A DNA stretch of 64,000 nt from Paracidovorax valerianellae (GCF_900102625.1 NZ_FMZC01000014.1:62001-126000); one strand, 5' to 3'; positions 16,892 through 26,849 are shown, counted from the stretch's first letter. Notes: generated by a model from the letters alone, not told the origin. Numbers and translations are program-made.

Positions 16892-17545
16892 CTACAGCAG
16901 CAGCGCGAGCGTCGCTTCGAGTTGTTCGCTCGGCACGCGCCGAAAGCCGGACCGGGCATGCCTCTGCAGCCGCCCACGCACTAGGTCGCACAGCGCCGCA
17001 GCCCGCACTTGGGCATCGACCGTAGGGGTTTCGACGCCTGCCGCCTGCGCTGCAGGGCGCAGGCATTGCCGCAGGCTCGATTCGATCTTGTCGAAGAACT
17101 GGTTCATGCGCTGCTGCAGGCGCTCGTTCTCCAGAACGAGGGCGTCGCCGACCATCACGCGCACCATGCCCGGGTTGCGTTCGCCGAATTGCAGCACCAT
17201 GGCCACGATGCGGGCGGCCTGCTGGGTACCGGAGGCATCGCTCTGGGCGCCGCGCTCCATGATCTGGTTCACGAGGGTCAGGACCGATTGCTCGATGAAG
17301 TCGATCAATCCCTCAAACATCTGCGCCTTGCTGGCGAAGTGCCGGTACAACGCCGCCTCGCTGACCGACAGGCGGGCCGCCAGTGCGGCCGTGGTGATGC
17401 GCTCCGAGCCGGGCTGCTCCAGCATGCCGGCCAACGCCTGGAGGATCTGCACCCGTCGCTCCCCCGGCTTGGGGCGCTTGCGCACTGCGGGGGCGTCGGG
17501 GGCCACAGCAGTGGTGGATTCGGTCAGGGGCAGGGTTTCGGACAT
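16892..17545 (-). CDS. slmA: Nucleoid occlusion factor SlmA
   Basis: SlmA is a TetR-like DNA-binding protein that blocks FtsZ ring assembly over the nucleoid. The 217-residue protein has the family pattern: GERRVQILQALAGMLEQPG, ITTAALAARLSVSEAALYRHFASKAQMFEGLIDFIE with the helix-turn-helix, and ERNPGMVRVMVGDALVLENERLQQRM in the C-terminal domain. A disordered Thr/Ala/Pro N-terminus of about 30 residues precedes it. It follows argB and the two-component genes on the same strand, an order I associate with Comamonadaceae. The start at 17545 is the last ATG before the conserved region. Confidence 0.87.
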   Translation of the reverse strand: MSETLPLTESTTAVAPDAPAVRKRPKPGERRVQILQALAGMLEQPGSERITTAALAARLSVSEAALYRHFASKAQMFEGLIDFIEQSVLTLVNQIMERGAQSDASGTQQAARIVAMVLQFGERNPGMVRVMVGDALVLENERLQQRMNQFFDKIESSLRQCLRPAAQAAGVETPTVDAQVRAAALCDLVRGRLQRHARSGFRRVPSEQLEATLALLL

Positions 17546-17659
17546 GGGCAACAGATGTATGCAATTGATTCTCGCACACGGCCTTGGCGCACCGTCGAGC
17601 TGCAACTGCGCGCATTGCCGCAGGCCGTGGCGCCCTGCCCACGCCAGGAGATTCACTGT

Positions 17660-19102
17660 TTAGAGGGCTTTGCGCCCGGGCGCAAAAAGCACGGTGACGA
17701 CAAGTCCTCGTCCGTCCGGACCGCTCCCCAGGCCCAGCGCCGCGCCATGCACCCGCGCGATTTCATCGGCGATGGCAAGGCCCAGGCCGGTGCCCTCCCC
17801 TTCCGCCCCGGGGACGCGGTAAAAGCGCTGCAGCACCCGCGCCTGCTCCGCATCGGGAATGCCGGGCCCGTCGTCCTCGACCTGCAGGAAGGCGCCGCCG
17901 TTGGCAGCAGCGCCGCAGCGGATGGTGACCGCGCCGCCGGTGGCCGTGTATTTGATGGCGTTGTCCACCAGATTCGTCAGCAATTCGCGCAGCAGCCAGC
18001 CGTGGCCCACGGCGCGGGCTGGCGCGACCTCCAGTCCCAGGTCCAGGCCCTTGGCAGTGGCAGCGTCGAGAAACGCCTCCAGCAGGCTCTCGCACAGGTC
18101 CTTCAGATCGACGCTCTGCATGGCCTGCGCGTCCAGGCTGCGGGCGTCGGCACGCGACAGCGCCAGCAGCTGGTGCGCCAGCTTGGACGTGCGGCGCGTG
18201 GCCTGCCGGAGCTTCTCGATCTGGTCCGCTCCTAAATATATAGCACCCTGCCTTAGGGGAATATGCGCTGGAGCCTGATTTGATTCAAAGCCTCTTCGAT
18301 CGCTGCCAGCCTGCGCGGACAGGGCCCAGGCCTCGACCTGCGCCTGCAAGCTGGCCAGGGGCGTGCGCAACTGGTGCGCGGCATCGGCCACAAAGCGGCG
18401 CTGGCCCTCGGCCTGCTCGTTCACCAGGGCGAACAGCCGGTTCAGCGAATACACCAGGGGCCGCACCTCGACGGGCGAGGCCGCTTCGTCGATGGGGCTC
18501 AGGTCGCGGGGGGAGCGCCGGGCCACCGCTTCCGCCAGGTCCACCAGCGGCTTGAACGCGCGGCGCACGGCCCAGTGGATGGCCAGCGCCGCGGCCGCCA
18601 CCAGCACCAGGTTGGGCAGCAGCACGCGCAGCAGCATCTGCTTGCCCCACTGCTGGCGCGGGTCGGAGCCGTCCGCCAGTGCCACGACCAACTCGCCCGC
18701 CCCGGTGCGGCTGCGCTGGACGGCAACGCGGTAGGTGACGCTGTCGTGCTCCAGGCTGTGGAACTCCGGGTCGTGCGTGGCCGGCACGGCGCTTTGCACC
18801 CAGCGTTCGCCCAGCAGCACGCTGCCGGTCAGGTCCTGCACGCTGTAGCCGGAAAAGCCTGCGTTCTGGCGCAGAAACTCCTCCACCGGCGGGGCGAGCA
18901 GCAGCAGCGGCGGCCCCCCATCGCTCACGGGCGGAGCCAGCACCGAATCGGCCAGAGCGGGCAGCAGCCGCAACAGACGCTGGTCGTGCCGGCTGGCGGC
19001 TTCGTCCGCCGAGCGGTAATCGAGCCACGCGCCCGCGAGCGCCAGCGCGCACAGGGGCACGATCAGCAGCAGCAAAAGCCGCAGGCGCAACGCGGAGGTC
19101 AT
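17660..19102 (-). CDS. Sensor histidine kinase, TctE/2CSK_N type, with a repeat-encoded insertion
   Basis: This 480-residue inner-membrane kinase has a first helix over residues 5-24, a periplasmic 2CSK_N-type sensor region to about 155, a second helix near 158-180, HAMP-like residues, a dimerisation domain with phospho-acceptor His243 (AAHQLRTPLASLQ), an N box (NLVDNAIKYT near 377-386), DDGPGIP and GTGLGLAIADEIA near the C-terminus. Residues about 271-292 (GFESNQAPAHIPLRQGAIYL and neighbours) are encoded by a genomic repeat and fall between the two DHp helices. The partner regulator gene ends 34 bp upstream. The signal is unknown; TctE relatives sense tricarboxylates. Confidence 0.9.
   Translation of the reverse strand: MTSALRLRLLLLLIVPLCALALAGAWLDYRSADEAASRHDQRLLRLLPALADSVLAPPVSDGGPPLLLLAPPVEEFLRQNAGFSGYSVQDLTGSVLLGERWVQSAVPATHDPEFHSLEHDSVTYRVAVQRSRTGAGELVVALADGSDPRQQWGKQMLLRVLLPNLVLVAAAALAIHWAVRRAFKPLVDLAEAVARRSPRDLSPIDEAASPVEVRPLVYSLNRLFALVNEQAEGQRRFVADAAHQLRTPLASLQAQVEAWALSAQAGSDRRGFESNQAPAHIPLRQGAIYLGADQIEKLRQATRRTSKLAHQLLALSRADARSLDAQAMQSVDLKDLCESLLEAFLDAATAKGLDLGLEVAPARAVGHGWLLRELLTNLVDNAIKYTATGGAVTIRCGAAANGGAFLQVEDDGPGIPDAEQARVLQRFYRVPGAEGEGTGLGLAIADEIARVHGAALGLGSGPDGRGLVVTVLFAPGRKAL
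18229..18291 (-). repeat. Palindromic repeat copy inside the histidine kinase gene
   Basis: GAATATGCGCTGGAGCC at 18259-18275 is the exact reverse complement of the 17 bases at 28839-28855 in an intergenic copy. The flanking CTAAATATATAGCACC shows a degenerate TGCTAT core. The element length is compatible with in-frame insertion and the kinase frame is intact. Confidence 0.75.
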
Positions 19103-19136
19103 GGCAGCAGCGGGATGAAAAGAGCGCGCCGGCACC

Positions 19137-19844
19137 TCAGCCGCGCGGGGGCTGTAGTTCCAGCCGGTAGCCGAAGCCGCGGATGGAGCGCAGCGCCACG
19201 CCGTTGGGCTCCAGCTTGCTGCGCAGGCGCGAGACGTACACCTCCACCGCATTGGGCGTGATTTCCTTGTCCCAGCCGGTCAGGGCCTGGAGCAGCTTTT
19301 CCTTGCTGGCCGGCTTGGGTGCGTGGATCAGCAGGTATTCCAGCACGGTCCATTCGCGCGGGCCCAGTTCGATCGGCTGGCGCACCGTGGGCTCGCCGGG
19401 GGTGCGAATGCTCACGGTGCGGCCGGCGGTGTCCAGCTCCAGCGGACCAAAGCTCAGAATGGCCGTGGTCGCCGCTTGCGAGCGCCGCAGCAGGGCGCGC
19501 AGGCGGGCCAGCAGTTCGGGCAGCTCATAAGGCTTGACCATGTAGTCGTCGGCCCCGAGGTCCAGGCCCTGGACCCGGTCGTGCAGCGCGTCGCGGGCGG
19601 TGAGGATGAGCACCGGCATCGCAGGGTGGGCCATCTCGGGGCGGCGCAGGCAGCGGGTGAGCTCCAGCCCGTCCATGCCCGGCAGGCCGATGTCGATGAT
19701 CGCGGCATCGAACGATTCGGTGCGCAGCACCTCTTCGGCACGCTCGCCGCTGCCCACCCAATCGACGGCATAGCCTGCGTCGGTCAGCCCCAGCTTGATG
19801 CCGCTGGCCAGCATGACGTCGTCTTCGACCAGCAGCAGCCGCAT
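19137..19844 (-). CDS. OmpR-family response regulator, TctD/QseB-like
   Basis: This 235-residue DNA-binding regulator has an N-terminal receiver domain with the acidic pair in LLVEDDVML, the phospho-acceptor Asp in AAIIDIGLPGMDGLEL (near residue 51), the conserved Thr in LILTARD and the Lys in DDYMVKPYELPELLARL. A winged-helix domain follows (ELGPREWTVLEYLLIHAPKPASKEKL and EVYVSRLRSKL). It is followed closely by the sensor kinase gene, with which it forms a two-component pair. Its targets cannot be read here. Confidence 0.92.
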   Translation of the reverse strand: MRLLLVEDDVMLASGIKLGLTDAGYAVDWVGSGERAEEVLRTESFDAAIIDIGLPGMDGLELTRCLRRPEMAHPAMPVLILTARDALHDRVQGLDLGADDYMVKPYELPELLARLRALLRRSQAATTAILSFGPLELDTAGRTVSIRTPGEPTVRQPIELGPREWTVLEYLLIHAPKPASKEKLLQALTGWDKEITPNAVEVYVSRLRSKLEPNGVALRSIRGFGYRLELQPPRG

Positions 19845-19953
19845 CGCGCCGTCAACCGCTCAGGCAAGGCCTGCGCAACGGAAAGAGGCAAGGCGCCGAG
19901 CCACCGCGCTGAACGCGGTGACTTGCACTGCGGGCGAGGTGGAGAAACGCATT

Positions 19954-20847
19954 TCAGTGGCTGCGGATCATGGTGCCGTAGGCCTGCTCGGTCAGGATTT
20001 CCAGCAGCATGGCGTGCGGCACGCGGCCGTCGATGATGTGCACGGCATTCACGCCGGCCTTGGCGGCGTCGAGGGCGCCGGCGATCTTGGGCAGCATGCC
20101 GCCGGAGATCGTGCCGTCGGCGAACAGCGTGTCGATTTCGCGCGCGGTGAGGTCGGTGAGCAGTTCGCCCGCCTTGTTCAGCACGCCGGGAATGTTGGTG
20201 AGCAGCACCAGTTTTTCAGCCTGCAGCACGGTCGCGAGCTTGCTGGCCACCACGTCGGCGTTGATGTTGTAGCTCTCGTTGTTCTCACCGAAGCCGATGG
20301 GGCTGATGACGGGAATGAACGCGTCGTCCTGCAGCGCCTTGACCACGCTCGGATCGATGGAGACGATGTCGCCGACCTGGCCGATGTCGTGCTCGATGCT
20401 CGGGTCCTTGTTGTCCACCATCTTGAGTTTCTGCGCCCGGATCATGCCGCCGTCACGCCCGGTCAGGCCCACGGCCTTGCCGCCGGCCTGGTTGATCAGG
20501 CCCACGATGTCCTGCTGGACCTCGCCGGCAAGCACCCACTCCACGACTTCCATGGTCTCGGCATCGGTCACCCGCATGCCCTGGATGAACTGCCCCTTCT
20601 TGCCCAGGCGGTTGAGCGCGGTCTCGATCTGCGGCCCGCCGCCATGCACCACCACCGGGTTCATGCCCACCAGCTTGAGCAGCACCACGTCTTCGGCGAA
20701 GTCGGCTTGCAGTGCCGGATCGGTCATGGCGTTGCCGCCGTATTTGATGACCATGGTCTTGCCATGGAACTTGCGGATGTAGGGCAGCGCCTGGGCCAGG
20801 ATTTCGGCCTTGTCGCGCGGGGCAATCGAAAGAAGGTCGGTCGTCAT
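19954..20847 (-). CDS. argB: Acetylglutamate kinase
   Basis: ArgB phosphorylates N-acetyl-L-glutamate, the second step of arginine synthesis, in the cytoplasm. The 297-residue protein shows the amino-acid-kinase motifs: [87 protein letters not shown] and [18 protein letters not shown]. The ATG at 20847 gives the usual N-terminus; upstream in-frame codons add an unconserved basic stretch. The gene stands in front of the two-component pair and slmA on the same strand. Confidence 0.97.
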   Translation of the reverse strand: MTTDLLSIAPRDKAEILAQALPYIRKFHGKTMVIKYGGNAMTDPALQADFAEDVVLLKLVGMNPVVVHGGGPQIETALNRLGKKGQFIQGMRVTDAETMEVVEWVLAGEVQQDIVGLINQAGGKAVGLTGRDGGMIRAQKLKMVDNKDPSIEHDIGQVGDIVSIDPSVVKALQDDAFIPVISPIGFGENNESYNINADVVASKLATVLQAEKLVLLTNIPGVLNKAGELLTDLTAREIDTLFADGTISGGMLPKIAGALDAAKAGVNAVHIIDGRVPHAMLLEILTEQAYGTMIRSH

Positions 20848-20974
20848 GAAAAGCTCGCGGCTGAAGGAGCGGTTAGCGATGGAGATGCGCATTGTGCCTT
20901 GCTGCCGCCCCGTGGGCGGCACGAAAGCGGTGCCATGGCAGCGTGCGTCACGCGCCGTGGCAAGGCGGCGCGGC

Positions 20975-22078
20975 TCAGTGCCGCAGCCAGCTGGGCACCT
21001 TGAAGCGGACGATGGCCAGATATGCCGAGACGTACGCGATCATGAAGAGCCCGCAAAAGATCACCAGAACGACCGTGTTGCTCCAGAACAGCACGGCGGG
21101 CACCACCGTCAGCAGCGTGAAGCCCCAGAGGTAAGGTGAGGTGCGGTTGTTGCGCATGAGCACCCGCCGCGACTCATCGTCGTGGAACACTCCGCGCACG
21201 ATGCGCCGGTAGATCAGCTGATGAAAATGCAGCGCATCCGCCACGCCGGGCGACACGCCGCGCACCAGCTTGCGGTAGATGGAAAACACCGTTTCCCACA
21301 CCGGATAGATCAGCAGCAGCATGGGAAACCAGGGAGAGACGTCATGGTTGCGCTGCACCAGCGAGATGCTGCCCAGCGCAATGACCACGCCCCAGATGTA
21401 GGAGCCGCCGTCGCCCGCGAAGATCATGCCGCGCGGGTAGTTCCACACCAGAAACCCCGCGGACGCCGCAGCCGTGCAGACGAACAGCGTGGCCAGGGAA
21501 CGGTCTCCCACCTGGAGGCTGACGTGTGCAAGCGCCAGGCACACGATGAACGCCACCATGCCCGCCAGGCCGTTGTAGCCATCGATGATGTTGAAGGCGT
21601 GCGGCAGGCCGGCCACGGCGAGCACCACGATCACCATGCCCAGCCAGGGCGTCTCGGCCAGAAAGGTATCGAGCCAGGGCAGACCCATGCGCTGCACGTT
21701 GAGTTGAAGGACCATCAGCGCCAGCCCGCCGGACAGGGCGGTGAGCAGCAGGCGGTAGCGCACGGTAAGCCGCTGGGTCAGGTCTTCGACGATCCCGCCG
21801 ATGGCCGAGGGCAGCAGCGCCACGATCCACCAGACCACCCAGCCGCCGAGCCGCAAGGAACCCGGATCGCCCATCAAGGACGACTGCAGCATTCCCAGCA
21901 GCCAGCTGCAGGCCATGCCGGCCAGCAACGCAGCGCCGCCCAGCCGGGGCACATCACCCAGATGAAACCGCTGGGGCATGGTCTCGCCATACACCGACGC
22001 GTGATCTCGCCCCCAGCGGACGATACCCGCGGCCACCAGCGTAGACACCAAAAAAGCAACCAGAGACAACCAGATCAT
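20975..22078 (-). CDS. Undecaprenyl-phosphate sugar-1-phosphate transferase, WecA/WbpL family
   Basis: This polytopic membrane enzyme, 367 residues with about ten helices, transfers a sugar-1-phosphate (GlcNAc, QuiNAc or FucNAc in relatives) from UDP to undecaprenyl phosphate and so starts O-antigen or related glycan synthesis. The active-site loops are visible: [29 protein letters not shown] and the His-rich cytosolic loop [13 protein letters not shown]. The start overlaps the stop of the upstream GT2 gene (ATGA), so the two are coupled. Sugar specificity cannot be told from sequence. Confidence 0.88.
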   Translation of the reverse strand: MIWLSLVAFLVSTLVAAGIVRWGRDHASVYGETMPQRFHLGDVPRLGGAALLAGMACSWLLGMLQSSLMGDPGSLRLGGWVVWWIVALLPSAIGGIVEDLTQRLTVRYRLLLTALSGGLALMVLQLNVQRMGLPWLDTFLAETPWLGMVIVVLAVAGLPHAFNIIDGYNGLAGMVAFIVCLALAHVSLQVGDRSLATLFVCTAAASAGFLVWNYPRGMIFAGDGGSYIWGVVIALGSISLVQRNHDVSPWFPMLLLIYPVWETVFSIYRKLVRGVSPGVADALHFHQLIYRRIVRGVFHDDESRRVLMRNNRTSPYLWGFTLLTVVPAVLFWSNTVVLVIFCGLFMIAYVSAYLAIVRFKVPSWLRH

Positions 22079-22860
22079 GGAGCGCCGATGGTACGTGCGC
22101 GGCCCGTGTCCACTGGTAACAAAGATCTCGCCTGCCGGTACACCGGCGATTGCCAAAGCCGCCACAGGCTGCGCACGTGCCAGACGAGGTATGCGGCGCG
22201 GCGGCGGCTGTCGCGCTGGCCCACGTGGCCCACCTGGACCGCCGCCTTTTGCAGGCTCAGGCCCATCAGCCGCATTCGCAGGCTCATATCCACATCCTCG
22301 CAATACATGAAATACCTTTCATCGAATCCGTCCAGCGCTTCCCATACTTCCCGACGCATCACCAGGAAGGCCGCGTTCACCCAGTCCACCCGGCGCTCGC
22401 GGCGCCCCAGCACTCGCCGGCGCCAGAGCGCCGCGGGCGAGGGCAACTCGCGCTCGGCATCCTGGACCTGGCCGCGCTCGTCCACCTGTTCGGGGTAGGC
22501 GCAACCCACGTCGGCCGGCGAAGCCGCCTCGCACAGGGCTGGAAACGGGTTGGCTCCGCGCAAGGCGACGTCGGGGTTCAGCACGCAGACCATGCGCTCC
22601 GAAGCCCCCCGCAGTGCGCGGTTGTGGTTGGCGCCGAAGCCCAAAGGCGCGGCGTTGCGCCGAATCTCCAGCAAGAATGGCCAGCCACCGGCAGGCGCCT
22701 GCGGCTCGGCCTCCGGCAGGTTCAGCGTGAGCACCACCCGCGTCACGCTGCCTTGGCAGACATGCGCCAGATCCTGCAGCAAGGACTGCACCAAACGGCC
22801 GTGGCCGTGGCTGATCACCGAGGCTACCAAGCCCGGTTCTGCATGGGGATATGACGTCAT
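22075..22860 (-). CDS. GT2 glycosyltransferase, rhamnosyltransferase-like
   Basis: This 261-residue protein has a GT-A fold. It begins GLVASVISHGHGRLVQSLLQDL, has the Asp of VCVLNPDVALRG as metal/nucleotide-binding DxD-like element, and ends with NAAFLVMRREVWEALDGFDERYFMYCEDVDMSLRM, the acceptor-site ED motif common to WbbL-type rhamnosyltransferases. dTDP-rhamnose genes are present 25 kb away, which fits but does not prove this. Start at the ATG 22860 is tentative; a TTG-initiated form ten codons longer is possible. It is divergent from the large glycosyltransferase with 76 bp between, probably holding both promoters. Confidence 0.82.
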   Translation of the reverse strand: MTSYPHAEPGLVASVISHGHGRLVQSLLQDLAHVCQGSVTRVVLTLNLPEAEPQAPAGGWPFLLEIRRNAAPLGFGANHNRALRGASERMVCVLNPDVALRGANPFPALCEAASPADVGCAYPEQVDERGQVQDAERELPSPAALWRRRVLGRRERRVDWVNAAFLVMRREVWEALDGFDERYFMYCEDVDMSLRMRLMGLSLQKAAVQVGHVGQRDSRRRAAYLVWHVRSLWRLWQSPVYRQARSLLPVDTGRARTIGAP

Positions 22861-22936
22861 GAACCGCGTATTGTCGTCTCCTTGGCACAACGGGCCGCCA
22901 AGCGAGCCGCTGCCATGCGCCCGTCATAATCTCGGG

Positions 22937-25900
22937 ATGACCCAAACAATCGAGGATTTGCACGTCTATCTGCGCACCATCAAGCAAGACGAGCGCACCT
23001 CTCTTTCCGTGCTGGCGAGCCTTGTCCGCGAGGGAACCACGGTGCTCGACCTGGGCTGCGGCAGCGGCGCACTCGGGCAATATCTGGCAGAAACCCGCAG
23101 TTGCACCAGTGATGGTGTCACGCTCAGTGAAGCAGAAGCCGAACATGCCCGCCCCCACTATCGCCGCGTCGAAGTGGCCGACCTGGAAGCCTGCGATCTC
23201 GTTACCCTTTTTACCGGGCAACGGTATGACTACATCGTGTGCGCCGACGTCCTGGAACACCTACGGCGCCCTGAAGGAATCCTGGCGCAATGCCGCGAAT
23301 TACTGGCACCCGGCGGCCAACTGCTGATTTCGGTACCCAACGCCGGTTATTGCGGACTCATCGCGGAGTTGCTGCAAGGTGAATTCCGCTATCGCGAAGA
23401 AGGCTTGCTGGACCGCACCCACCTTCGCTTCTTTACCCGGCGTTCCCTGGCGCGCTTTCTTGGTGAGCAGCGCTGGGCGGTCGATCAGATCGACACTGTA
23501 CGGCGCGAGGTGCCGGAGTCCGAATTCAAGGCCGCGTTCGACCTGCTGCCCCCCGCCGTCGCGCGGCACCTTCTGATCGCGCCCGATGCCATGGCCTATC
23601 AGTTCATCGCCGCAGCGCAGCCTGCCGCGCAGGCGATCACCACCGATCAGGGTGGTTCGGCAGACGCGGACGAAGCCCACGCCCTGTTCACCGCCCAGCT
23701 TTACCTGGGACAGGCCGGCCACTATGCCGAAGACCGCAAGCTGACCTCCACCGGCATCATCGGCCGCGACCGGCAGACGGTGCGTTTCGCCTTGCCGGAC
23801 ACGGAAACGCCCCTGACCAACGTGCGGCTCGACCCCGCCGACCGCCCCGGCTTCATGCACCTGCACGGCATCGCATTGCGCAACGCCGATGGCGAGGCCG
23901 TCTGGACGTGGCAGGCGGACAGCGCATCGCGTTCGCTGCTGGCCAAGGCCCCGCACAGCCAGATCGTCTGGGAGCAACCCATGCCTGCCGCCTCCCCGGC
24001 CACCCTGCTGCTGTTGACCGGAGACGACCCGTGGATGGAGTTGCCCATTCCGCGCGAGATCCTTACCGCCCATGGCGGCGAGGGTGCCACGCTGGACATC
24101 GAACTGGGGTGGCCCATGTCGGCCGACTACCTGGCGTTGTCGAACGCCGTGTTCCCTTTGCAGGATCGCATCTCCACCCTGGAAAAAGACGCCGCCCAGG
24201 CACAGCGCGATGCGGAACAGCGGCTGCGCGAAACCCGCGAGGCGCTCGAACGCGAAAAGCAGTCGCTGGGCGATCAGAAAGACGCCCTGGAAGGCGACAA
24301 GCGCACGCTGGAGTACCACAACCAGGCTCTTCAGGAGCACAACCAAACCCTCAAGAGCAGCACCGAAACGCTGCTCCGCCAGCGGGCCGACCTGCAATTG
24401 GAATCTGCCCAGTTCCAGCGCAACGCCACCCGACTGCAACATGAACTGGGCCGCCTGCAGCACGACTACGGCGCCCTCGCCCACCATTTGAAAACCATCG
24501 AAAACTCCACCGTGTTCCGCGCCACCCGCCCCCTGGTGCACACCAAGATGCGCCTGGACCGCCTTTTAGGCCGCGCGCCCAAGCACGCCGCAGCCACGGC
24601 CCAGGGGCCCGTGCAGGTCACGCCACCGTCGCATCCCGTGGACGTGATCGTGCCCGTCTACCGCGGCCTGGCCGATACCCAGATGTGCGTCGATTCGGTA
24701 CTGGCCAGCCCCTGCGCCACGGCGTACCGCCTGATCGTCATCAACGATGCCAGCCCCGAGCCTGAAGTCACCGCCTGGCTGCGCGAGCGGGCCACGCAGG
24801 ACGACCGCATCGTGCTGCTCGAAAACGAGGAGAACCTCGGCTTCGTCGGCACGGTCAACCGCGGCATGGCGCTGAGCGGCACCAACGACGTGCTGCTGCT
24901 CAACAGCGACACGGAAGTCGCCAACGATTGGCTCGACCGCATTCGCCAAGCAGCCTATGGCGATGCCAAGGTGGCCTCGGTCACCCCGTTTTCCAACAAC
25001 GCCACCATCTGCAGCTACCCGCGCTTTTGCAAGGACAACGACCTGCCCCCTGGCTATGACACGGCACGCCTGGACGCGCTGTGCGCCAAGACCAACGCAG
25101 GCGCGGTGGTGGATGTGCCCACGGGTGTCGGATTCTGCATGTACATCCGGCGCGACTGCCTGGTGCAGCTGGGCCTGTTCGATACCGAACACTTCGGCAA
25201 AGGCTACGGCGAAGAAAACGACTTCTGCCAGCGCGCGCATGCCGCCGGCTGGCGCAACCTGCATCTGCTGGACACCTTCGTGCTGCACACCGGCGGCGTC
25301 AGCTTCGGCGACAGCAAGAGTCCGCGCGAGTTGGCCGCCATGGAAACCCTGCGCCGCCTGCACCCTCGCTACGAACGCGATGTGCATGCCTTCGTACAGG
25401 CCGACCCGGCGCAGCCTTACCGCCTGGCGCTCGATGTCGCCCGCATCGCCGAAGCCGGTGTTCCGGCCGTTCTCGCCGTATTGCACGATCGCGCCGGCGG
25501 CACCGTCCGGCATGTCCGCGAACTGGCCTCTTACCTGGCGGACCAGGCCACGTTCCTGACCCTCACGCCCGCCCCAGGGCACAGCGTGCGGCTGCGCATG
25601 GCGAGCGAGGATGAAGGGTTCGAACTCACCTTCCGCCTGAACGACCAATACGACGATCTGCTCGGCATCCTGAGGCAGCTGGGCGTGCGCCATGTGCACT
25701 TCCACCATTTGCTCGGACATGGCCAGGAGGTGCGCAACATTCCGCATCTGCTGGATGTGCCGTATGACTTCACCGCGCACGACTACTACAGCTACTGCAC
25801 GCACATCTCGATGACCGACGCGACCAATCGGTACGCCGGCGAAATCGGCCCCGGGCAATGCAAGTGCTGCGCTCCCGAGATGCATTCGCCCATGGGCGGC

Positions 25901-26827
25901 ACCGTGGCCGAGTGGCGCGGCGCGAACGCCCGCCTGCTCACCGGCGCCCGCCGCGTGCTGGCGCCCAGCCACGACACGGCGCGGCGCATCGCCGGCTTTG
26001 CGCCCGCGGCGCACGTGCATGCGGTGCCGCACACCGATCTGCCGGACAGCGCGTCGCTGCCCGTGCCCGCACCGCGCACGCTCCTGCCCGGCCAGCGGCT
26101 CAAGGTGGTCGTGATCGGCGCGCTGAGCGCCATCAAGGGCGCAGACGTGCTGGAAGCCGTTGCCATCGAAGCCGCGCGCCGCAACGCACTGGTAGATTTC
26201 CACCTGATCGGCTACGGCTACCGCCACCTGCAGACGCAGCCCCGCGCGCGCCTGACGATCCACGGAGAATACGAAGAGAAGGACCTGCCTGGCCTGCTGC
26301 AATGGCTGGAGCCGGACCTGGTCTGGTTCCCCGCGCAATGGCCCGAGACCTACAGCTACACGCTCAGCGCCGCCCTGCTGGCCGGTCTGCCGGTGGTGGT
26401 GCCTGACATCGGCGCATTTGGCGAACGCCTGTCGGGACGCCCCTGGAGCTGGGTCCACCCCTGGGATGCCACGCCCGCCCAGTGGCTGGCCTGGTTCACC
26501 GATGTCCGCGACCGGCAATTCGCCAAGGGCGAGGCACCGGACTTGGAAGAGTCACAGCCCACCCCCCCGGTGCTGCACGCGTCCACCGCTGCGCCGTTCC
26601 GCTACGAATCGGACTACCTGGAGAACATTGCGCTCCCGGCACCGGTGCAACCCATCGCCATGGCCGACTTGCAGCAATACCTGCCGCAAGCCACCCCCAC
26701 TGCAGCCGCCAAGTCCGGCGTGCTCTCCGCGGTGGTCTACCTGCGTTCTTTGCCGGTGCTGCGCGGCGTTGCCCAGCGCATCCCGTCGCACTGGCAACGG
26801 CGGGTCAAGAACTGGCTGCAGGCCTGA
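22937..26827 (+). CDS. Methyltransferase - coiled coil - GT2 - GT4 fusion protein
   Basis: This 1296-residue cytoplasmic or peripheral membrane protein joins several activities. Residues 1-220 are a class I methyltransferase (VLDLGCGSGALGQYL near 36, IVCADVLEHLRRPEGIL). A beta-rich segment spans about 250-405. A coiled coil runs from about 411 to 520 (QRLRETREALEREKQSLGDQ and similar). From about 568 there is a GT2 domain (VDVIVPVYRGL, LLLNSDTEVANDWLDRI, FGKGYGEENDFCQRA). From about 839 there is a GT4-like domain (HDRAGGTVRHVREL, QWPETYSYTLSAALLAGLPVVVP). Such fusions build or modify surface glycans, with the coiled coil possibly setting chain length as in WbdA/WbdD-type systems. The product is unknown. 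Confidence 0.88.
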   Translation: MTQTIEDLHVYLRTIKQDERTSLSVLASLVREGTTVLDLGCGSGALGQYLAETRSCTSDGVTLSEAEAEHARPHYRRVEVADLEACDLVTLFTGQRYDYIVCADVLEHLRRPEGILAQCRELLAPGGQLLISVPNAGYCGLIAELLQGEFRYREEGLLDRTHLRFFTRRSLARFLGEQRWAVDQIDTVRREVPESEFKAAFDLLPPAVARHLLIAPDAMAYQFIAAAQPAAQAITTDQGGSADADEAHALFTAQLYLGQAGHYAEDRKLTSTGIIGRDRQTVRFALPDTETPLTNVRLDPADRPGFMHLHGIALRNADGEAVWTWQADSASRSLLAKAPHSQIVWEQPMPAASPATLLLLTGDDPWMELPIPREILTAHGGEGATLDIELGWPMSADYLALSNAVFPLQDRISTLEKDAAQAQRDAEQRLRETREALEREKQSLGDQKDALEGDKRTLEYHNQALQEHNQTLKSSTETLLRQRADLQLESAQFQRNATRLQHELGRLQHDYGALAHHLKTIENSTVFRATRPLVHTKMRLDRLLGRAPKHAAATAQGPVQVTPPSHPVDVIVPVYRGLADTQMCVDSVLASPCATAYRLIVINDASPEPEVTAWLRERATQDDRIVLLENEENLGFVGTVNRGMALSGTNDVLLLNSDTEVANDWLDRIRQAAYGDAKVASVTPFSNNATICSYPRFCKDNDLPPGYDTARLDALCAKTNAGAVVDVPTGVGFCMYIRRDCLVQLGLFDTEHFGKGYGEENDFCQRAHAAGWRNLHLLDTFVLHTGGVSFGDSKSPRELAAMETLRRLHPRYERDVHAFVQADPAQPYRLALDVARIAEAGVPAVLAVLHDRAGGTVRHVRELASYLADQATFLTLTPAPGHSVRLRMASEDEGFELTFRLNDQYDDLLGILRQLGVRHVHFHHLLGHGQEVRNIPHLLDVPYDFTAHDYYSYCTHISMTDATNRYAGEIGPGQCKCCAPEMHSPMGGTVAEWRGANARLLTGARRVLAPSHDTARRIAGFAPAAHVHAVPHTDLPDSASLPVPAPRTLLPGQRLKVVVIGALSAIKGADVLEAVAIEAARRNALVDFHLIGYGYRHLQTQPRARLTIHGEYEEKDLPGLLQWLEPDLVWFPAQWPETYSYTLSAALLAGLPVVVPDIGAFGERLSGRPWSWVHPWDATPAQWLAWFTDVRDRQFAKGEAPDLEESQPTPPVLHASTAAPFRYESDYLENIALPAPVQPIAMADLQQYLPQATPTAAAKSGVLSAVVYLRSLPVLRGVAQRIPSHWQRRVKNWLQA

Positions 26828-26849
26828 CCGTACCAGTCGCCGGACCAGC

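Noticed and set aside
24566-26518. A 650-codon open frame on the minus strand inside the large glycosyltransferase
   Set aside because: Antisense shadow with unusual composition; the plus-strand frame has clear GT2 and GT4 motifs.
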